Shown here one piece after another: positions 61,800 through 64,000 of a DNA stretch of 64,000 nt. Origin of the DNA: Bedellia somnulentella (Eukaryota > Arthropoda > Insecta > Lepidoptera > Bedelliidae); NCBI GenBank assembly GCA_963576735.1, contig OY755186.1:13937970-14001969 (forward strand), written 5' to 3'. A model generated the notes under the pieces. It ran no database searches, was not told the DNA's origin, and worked only from the letters and a program-made list of their open reading frames with translations. Each line of letters begins with the position of its first letter. The first letter of the stretch is position 1. The translations under genes were made by a program, and so were the position numbers.

Positions 61800-64000
61800 T
61801 GGCAATATTAATAAAAAGAATACTTTACAAGGAGTCTCCCAGTTTAAACTTGTATGTCAAAATACTCAGGGGTTTTCTTGTAAAGAATTAGAAATAGAAC
61901 TGTTTTTGGAAAAATATGAAATAGATTGTTTATGTGTTACTGAACACTGGCTTAAGAATTGCGAACTCATATTTGGTTTTCAAAACTATTATTTAGCTAG
62001 CAACTACTGCCGCAATTCTAAAGCCTGTGGTGGCTCCGCTATATTTTTAAAAAATAATATTAAATCAAAAATTCGTAATGATATTGTAAAGTTAAGCGTT
62101 GAGCAAGTCGTGGAATTATCCTGCATAGAGTTAAAAAACTATTTCTTAGTATGTGTGTATCGACCCCCTTATAACCAAAATTATGATAAATTCGAAAATG
62201 TAATGGAAGATGTATTAAGCAAAGTTTTCAGGAATAAAAAACGTATAATAATATGTGGAGACTTCAATGTGGATCTCCTACAAGACAGTTATCTTAAAAC
62301 ACGGTTGATGAGTTTATTCCAATCGTTCAATTTAGAAAATTTATTCTTGGAACCGACTAGAATCAAAACATGCTTAGATAATGTATTTACTAATGCAGAT
62401 TTTTCAAGTAAAAGTGTTATAAATAAACTAAAGTCTGATCACAGCGGCCTTTTTGTTAGCTTTCCTCTAGAGATACCAGAACCAAACATTGTTATTAAAA
62501 AAAGGCATATTACTGCTAGTAAAGTAGAAAAATATATAAATATAATAAGCTCTAAGTTGCCTACATTTACAATTAATAAAAACTCAGATACTAGCTATGA
62601 TATCTTTTATAATGTTTTGATAAATGAGTTTAATGAAATTTTCAATGTAAAAAATTTAACTATTACCAGTAAATTTAAGTTTTGTGAGTGGGCAACACCA
62701 AGTATTTATAGATCAAGAGAAAAACTCTTCGATTTATATGATCAAAAAGCTTATAGTAATAATAATGAATTGAGTGAATATGTAAAAAAATACTCAAAAA
62801 TATTTAATAAAGTATGTAAAGAGGCTAAAGCCAGATACCTAAGTCGACGTATCCGAACATCCGATAATAAAGTTAAAACAGTGTGGAATATTATCAACAC
62901 CCAAACAGGCCGAGGTAAACCATGTGATCAGGAGTTCTGTGTTCGATCTGATAAAGGTCTGACTACCTCTAATGAGGAAATCGCTTGTATTTTTGAAAAA
63001 TATTTTACTGACATACCATCAAAAACAACTGAATATTTAAACACATCGGTCATAAAAGCTCAACACTTGTTACAACAAAATGTTGATAGGTGCGAAACTT
63101 TGTTTTGTTTTAAAGATGTCAGCCCTACAGATATCGAAAAATGTTTTAAATCATTTAAACTAAAAAGTTCTGAAGACATTTGGGGTATGTCAGTGAAAGT
63201 TTGCCATAATTTTATTGTAACTTTGGCTCCATATTTAGCAGATATATTTAATGAATGTATAAGAAATAAAATCTTTCCAAATCTCATGAAGCATAGTAAA
63301 ATTGTACCACTTCTTAAATCCGGAGGAGATAAAATTAGTCCTGATGGTTATAGACCCATATCAATTCTGCCAGTTTTAAGTAAAATATTCGAAAAACTAA
63401 TGTTCAATCAAATGCTTTTGCATTTCGCTTCAAACAAATTGTTTCATCCAAAACAATTTGGCTTTACGAAGGGCCGCTCTACCACCGATGCAGGCGTTGC
63501 CTTAATGAAACACATTTTTGATTCGTGGGAACGCAAAAATGATGCTATTGGTTTGTTTTGCGATCTTACGAAGGCATTTGATTGTGCAGATCATGAAATC
63601 CTTTTTATTAAATTAGAACATTATGGCATACAAGGTGACGCACTTAAATTAATAAAGTCTTACTTTTCGGATCGGATACAGAAAGTGCAAATCAAAAATG
63701 CGATATCACCTGGAACTCATGTAAAAATGGGTGTTCCGCAGGGTTCTATTTTGGGCCCATTTTTATTTTTAGTTTATATTAATGATTTGCCGTTCATGGT
63801 CGAGAAAATGTCCGAGATAGTGTTATTTGCTGATGATACTTCTTTAGTATTTGACGTTGAAAGAAATAATCAGAATATTGACGAGGTGAATAACACGGTT
63901 TCACAGATTCAAACATGGTTTGCTTCCAATAATCTTGTACTGAATGGTAAAAAAACCAAATGCATTAAATTTGTATTACCTAATGTTAGGTGCGTTGATA
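61708..64000 (+). CDS. LINE ORF2: endonuclease and reverse transcriptase (runs off the window)
   Basis: Open for 764 codons from 61708 to the window end, in the -1 frame relative to ORF1. Endonuclease motifs: LVCQNTQGF (Asn), CVTEHWL (Glu), VCVYRPP, IICGDFNVDL, SDHSGLFVSF (Asp-His). Reverse transcriptase: VPLLKSGGDKISPDGYRPIS, FGFTKGRSTTDA, FCDLTKAFDCADHEIL (first Asp), GVPQGSILGPFLFLVYINDL and LFADDTSLVF (catalytic pair). The block style is CR1/Jockey. The first in-frame ATG is at 62203, after the Asn, Glu and Tyr motifs, so an ATG start would lose the endonuclease. No stop codon anywhere, so ORF2 may be functional. Confidence 0.93.

Overview
The window looks like intergenic DNA from a moth or butterfly. 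It is AT-rich and made largely of insect-type transposable elements, several of which (the CATACATATACTCACG-flanked repeats and the GAAGTCGGTT-ended repeats) are of kinds I associate with Lepidoptera. I found no host protein-coding gene. Every long open reading frame that makes biochemical sense belongs to a retrotransposon or DNA transposon. The organism call is an inference from repeat content, not from a marker gene.

Layout. 1-1.85 kb: tandem 310-bp repeat units, each carrying a tRNA-like sequence that folds perfectly, one of them split by a 5'-truncated LINE. 2.2-6.16 kb: a Gypsy-type LTR retrotransposon on the minus strand with identical 104-bp LTRs but most of its reverse transcriptase deleted. 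6.2-36 kb: no genes, but dense short repeats: SINE-A (LINE-derived), SINE-B (tRNA-derived), truncated LINE tails, fold-back elements and a possible piggyBac-like fragment at 16.1-16.5 kb. 36-37.6 kb: a decayed DDE transposase. 38.15-39.7 kb: a MITE (MITE-D) holding a truncated LINE. 40-48.5 kb: SINEs, palindromic tRNA fold-back elements and two more MITE-D copies in nested insertions. 48.86-54.32 kb: an almost intact LINE (LINE-T, one nonsense codon) bounded by a 217-bp direct repeat, the right copy of which is itself split by a second LINE with an RNase H domain. 55.8-64 kb: a CR1/Jockey-type LINE whose ORF1 is interrupted by a BEL/Pao LTR retrotransposon (identical 405-bp LTRs, 5-bp target duplication); its ORF2 runs open off the end of the window.

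How the parts relate. SINE-A shares its first ~85 bp with the 5' end of LINE-T, and SINE-A, SINE-B and LINE-T share a similar 3' end (CTCTG.C.ACCCC, short loop, GGG, then G(C/G)CGTGA and a TATG-rich tail). LINE-T machinery is therefore the natural candidate for moving both SINEs. The tRNA fold-back family forms near-palindromes of inverted tRNA-like halves, yet individual copies have 12-14 bp target duplications as retroposed sequences do.

The most striking single signal is at the ORF1/ORF2 junction of the LINE at 60.5-64 kb. ORF2 has no ATG before its endonuclease domain, but ORF1 ends with an in-phase T TTA AAC heptamer followed by sequence that can form an H-type pseudoknot. This is what a programmed -1 frameshift site would look like.
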